A stretch of DNA of 5,150 bases from Ruminococcus sp. (GTDB lineage: Bacteria > Bacillota > Clostridia > Oscillospirales > Acutalibacteraceae): contig JAFLSL010000097.1 of the NCBI GenBank assembly GCA_022510985.1, forward strand, positions 1-5,150, written 5' to 3'. Made by a program: the position numbers and the translations under genes. Below are positions 4,376 to 5,150 of this stretch, piece after piece (positions within the stretch are counted from its first letter, which is position 1; every line of letters starts with the position of its first letter). A model generated the notes under the pieces. That model had not been told where the DNA came from and did not search any database. It worked only from the letters and a program-made list of their open reading frames with translations.

Positions 4376-5150
4376 CTGTATCACCTAACATTTGATTCAA
4401 GCGTTTTTTATAATGCTCATATATATCTCTGTAATAATCAAGAACTTTCTTTAGCTCTTCTATCTCGGCATTGAGTTTTTCTTCGTTGAGGAGAATGTCC
4501 TTTTTATTGTAAGGAAATTCACTTTTGATTCTCTCGATACTGCTACGCATTACGCCGATTTCGTGTTCTAATTCTTCCTTGTGTTTTTTCAGTTTGTCGA
4601 GTGAGCTTGAACTATCCTCTGCCGGCAACTTTTCATCGATTGATTCTGCAAGAATGCAAACCATTCGTAATCCTTCAATATCTCCGTGTTCGTATGCGTC
4701 GACCGCTTTCTGGAACAGTTCAATTTCCCTTTTTGTTGCGTTAGGATTCAGATCGGGGTGCAATTTCTTAACTACATTACGATAGAGTTTCTTAAAATCT
4801 CTGCTCTCTTCCTCTGTCATCCTTTCGCATTTAGAAAGTCTGTCTGCTTCGTCTATATTCTTAAGCATATCCTCGAGCTTTTGTTCATACTCAGCGTACT
4901 CTTTGTTAAGCTGTGCTTCTATAAGCGGCATAAAAACGACTTCATTTCTATTAAGCTTCGCCTGAACTAATTCGATTTTTCTTTTGATTCGCTCAACATC
5001 GCAATAGAATTGATAAACCTTATATTCATACGCTCCTATTGTCATAGAATACTTTATACGGAGATTTTGGCACTCAACCATCAGCAGATCATCTTTTTCA
5101 AGAATAATATCCGTAAGTTCAGCCCTTAGAATTTCAATATCTTCGCACAA
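4368..5150 (-). CDS. Coiled-coil J-domain protein (5' end beyond the window)
   Basis: The reading frame is open through the right edge, so the N-terminus is missing; a codon TTG at 5150-5148 is not convincing as the true start. The 260 visible residues are rich in Glu, Lys and Leu. Heptad-like helices span about 1-110 and 183-255. Between them lies a J-like domain at about 116-165: FKKLYRNVVKKL, the hallmark HPD at 131-133 (HPDLNP), then a helix ELFQKAVDAYEHGD. HPD motifs stimulate the ATPase of DnaK-type Hsp70 chaperones. No Gly/Phe region or zinc centre of full DnaJ is present, so this is a specialised J-protein, likely recruiting Hsp70 to a particular client. It overlaps the HIRAN gene, which makes the HIRAN protein or a DNA-bound complex a candidate client. 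That is inference. Confidence 0.85.
   Translation of the reverse strand: MCEDIEILRAELTDIILEKDDLLMVECQNLRIKYSMTIGAYEYKVYQFYCDVERIKRKIELVQAKLNRNEVVFMPLIEAQLNKEYAEYEQKLEDMLKNIDEADRLSKCERMTEEESRDFKKLYRNVVKKLHPDLNPNATKREIELFQKAVDAYEHGDIEGLRMVCILAESIDEKLPAEDSSSSLDKLKKHKEELEHEIGVMRSSIERIKSEFPYNKKDILLNEEKLNAEIEELKKVLDYYRDIYEHYKKRLNQMLGDTDG

Noticed and set aside
4525..4970. Plus-strand open frames antisense to the J-domain gene
   Set aside because: They lie antisense to a clear coding region, with Cys/Phe/Ser-rich composition typical of the reverse complement of a coiled coil.

Overview
AT-rich DNA with strong AGGAGG-type ribosome sites, Rho-independent terminators, an S-box-type RNA and clostridial protein families. 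This suggests a low-GC Firmicute of class Clostridia, plausibly a gut Ruminococcus/Oscillospiraceae relative. The genus is inferred from protein style only; no rRNA or other marker is present.

Layout. (1) At 1-1551, one plus-strand gene encodes an AAA+ ATPase of the AAA_14/DUF4143 type. Its consensus promoter (TTGACA, 17 bp, TATAAT) is overlapped by a pair of identical palindromes that look like repressor operators. (2) All other genes are on the minus strand. At 1646-3094 there is a barstar-like immunity protein, flanked on both sides by related terminator modules, and then a serine-rich single-pass membrane protein. (3) At 3105-3347 a small two-helix membrane protein lies directly upstream of the serine-rich gene and probably shares its operon. 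(4) At 3514-3967 an unrecognised 93-residue protein is preceded by an RNA leader. I read that leader as a divergent SAM-I (S-box) riboswitch with a terminator/antiterminator platform. (5) At 3986-5150 a HIRAN-domain protein gene overlaps by 8 bp the end of a coiled-coil J-domain protein gene. The J-domain gene runs off the right edge.

The most interesting signal is the RNA at about 3835-3967 (minus strand). It keeps the S-box core, including bases matching those that contact SAM in known structures. It carries compensatory changes in P2b and in the P2-loop/J3-4 pseudoknot, and it has no evident P4. Where P4 should be, it has a 9-nt segment that can pair with the left arm of the terminator. 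The gene it precedes is not a recognisable sulfur-metabolism gene. Riboswitches in front of unrecognised genes can reveal new biology.

The genes do not form one obvious pathway. The mix of an ATPase with tight-looking control, an orphan immunity protein, small membrane proteins and a HIRAN/J-domain pair is typical of an accessory region. No transposase, integrase, tRNA, rRNA or CRISPR array was seen.
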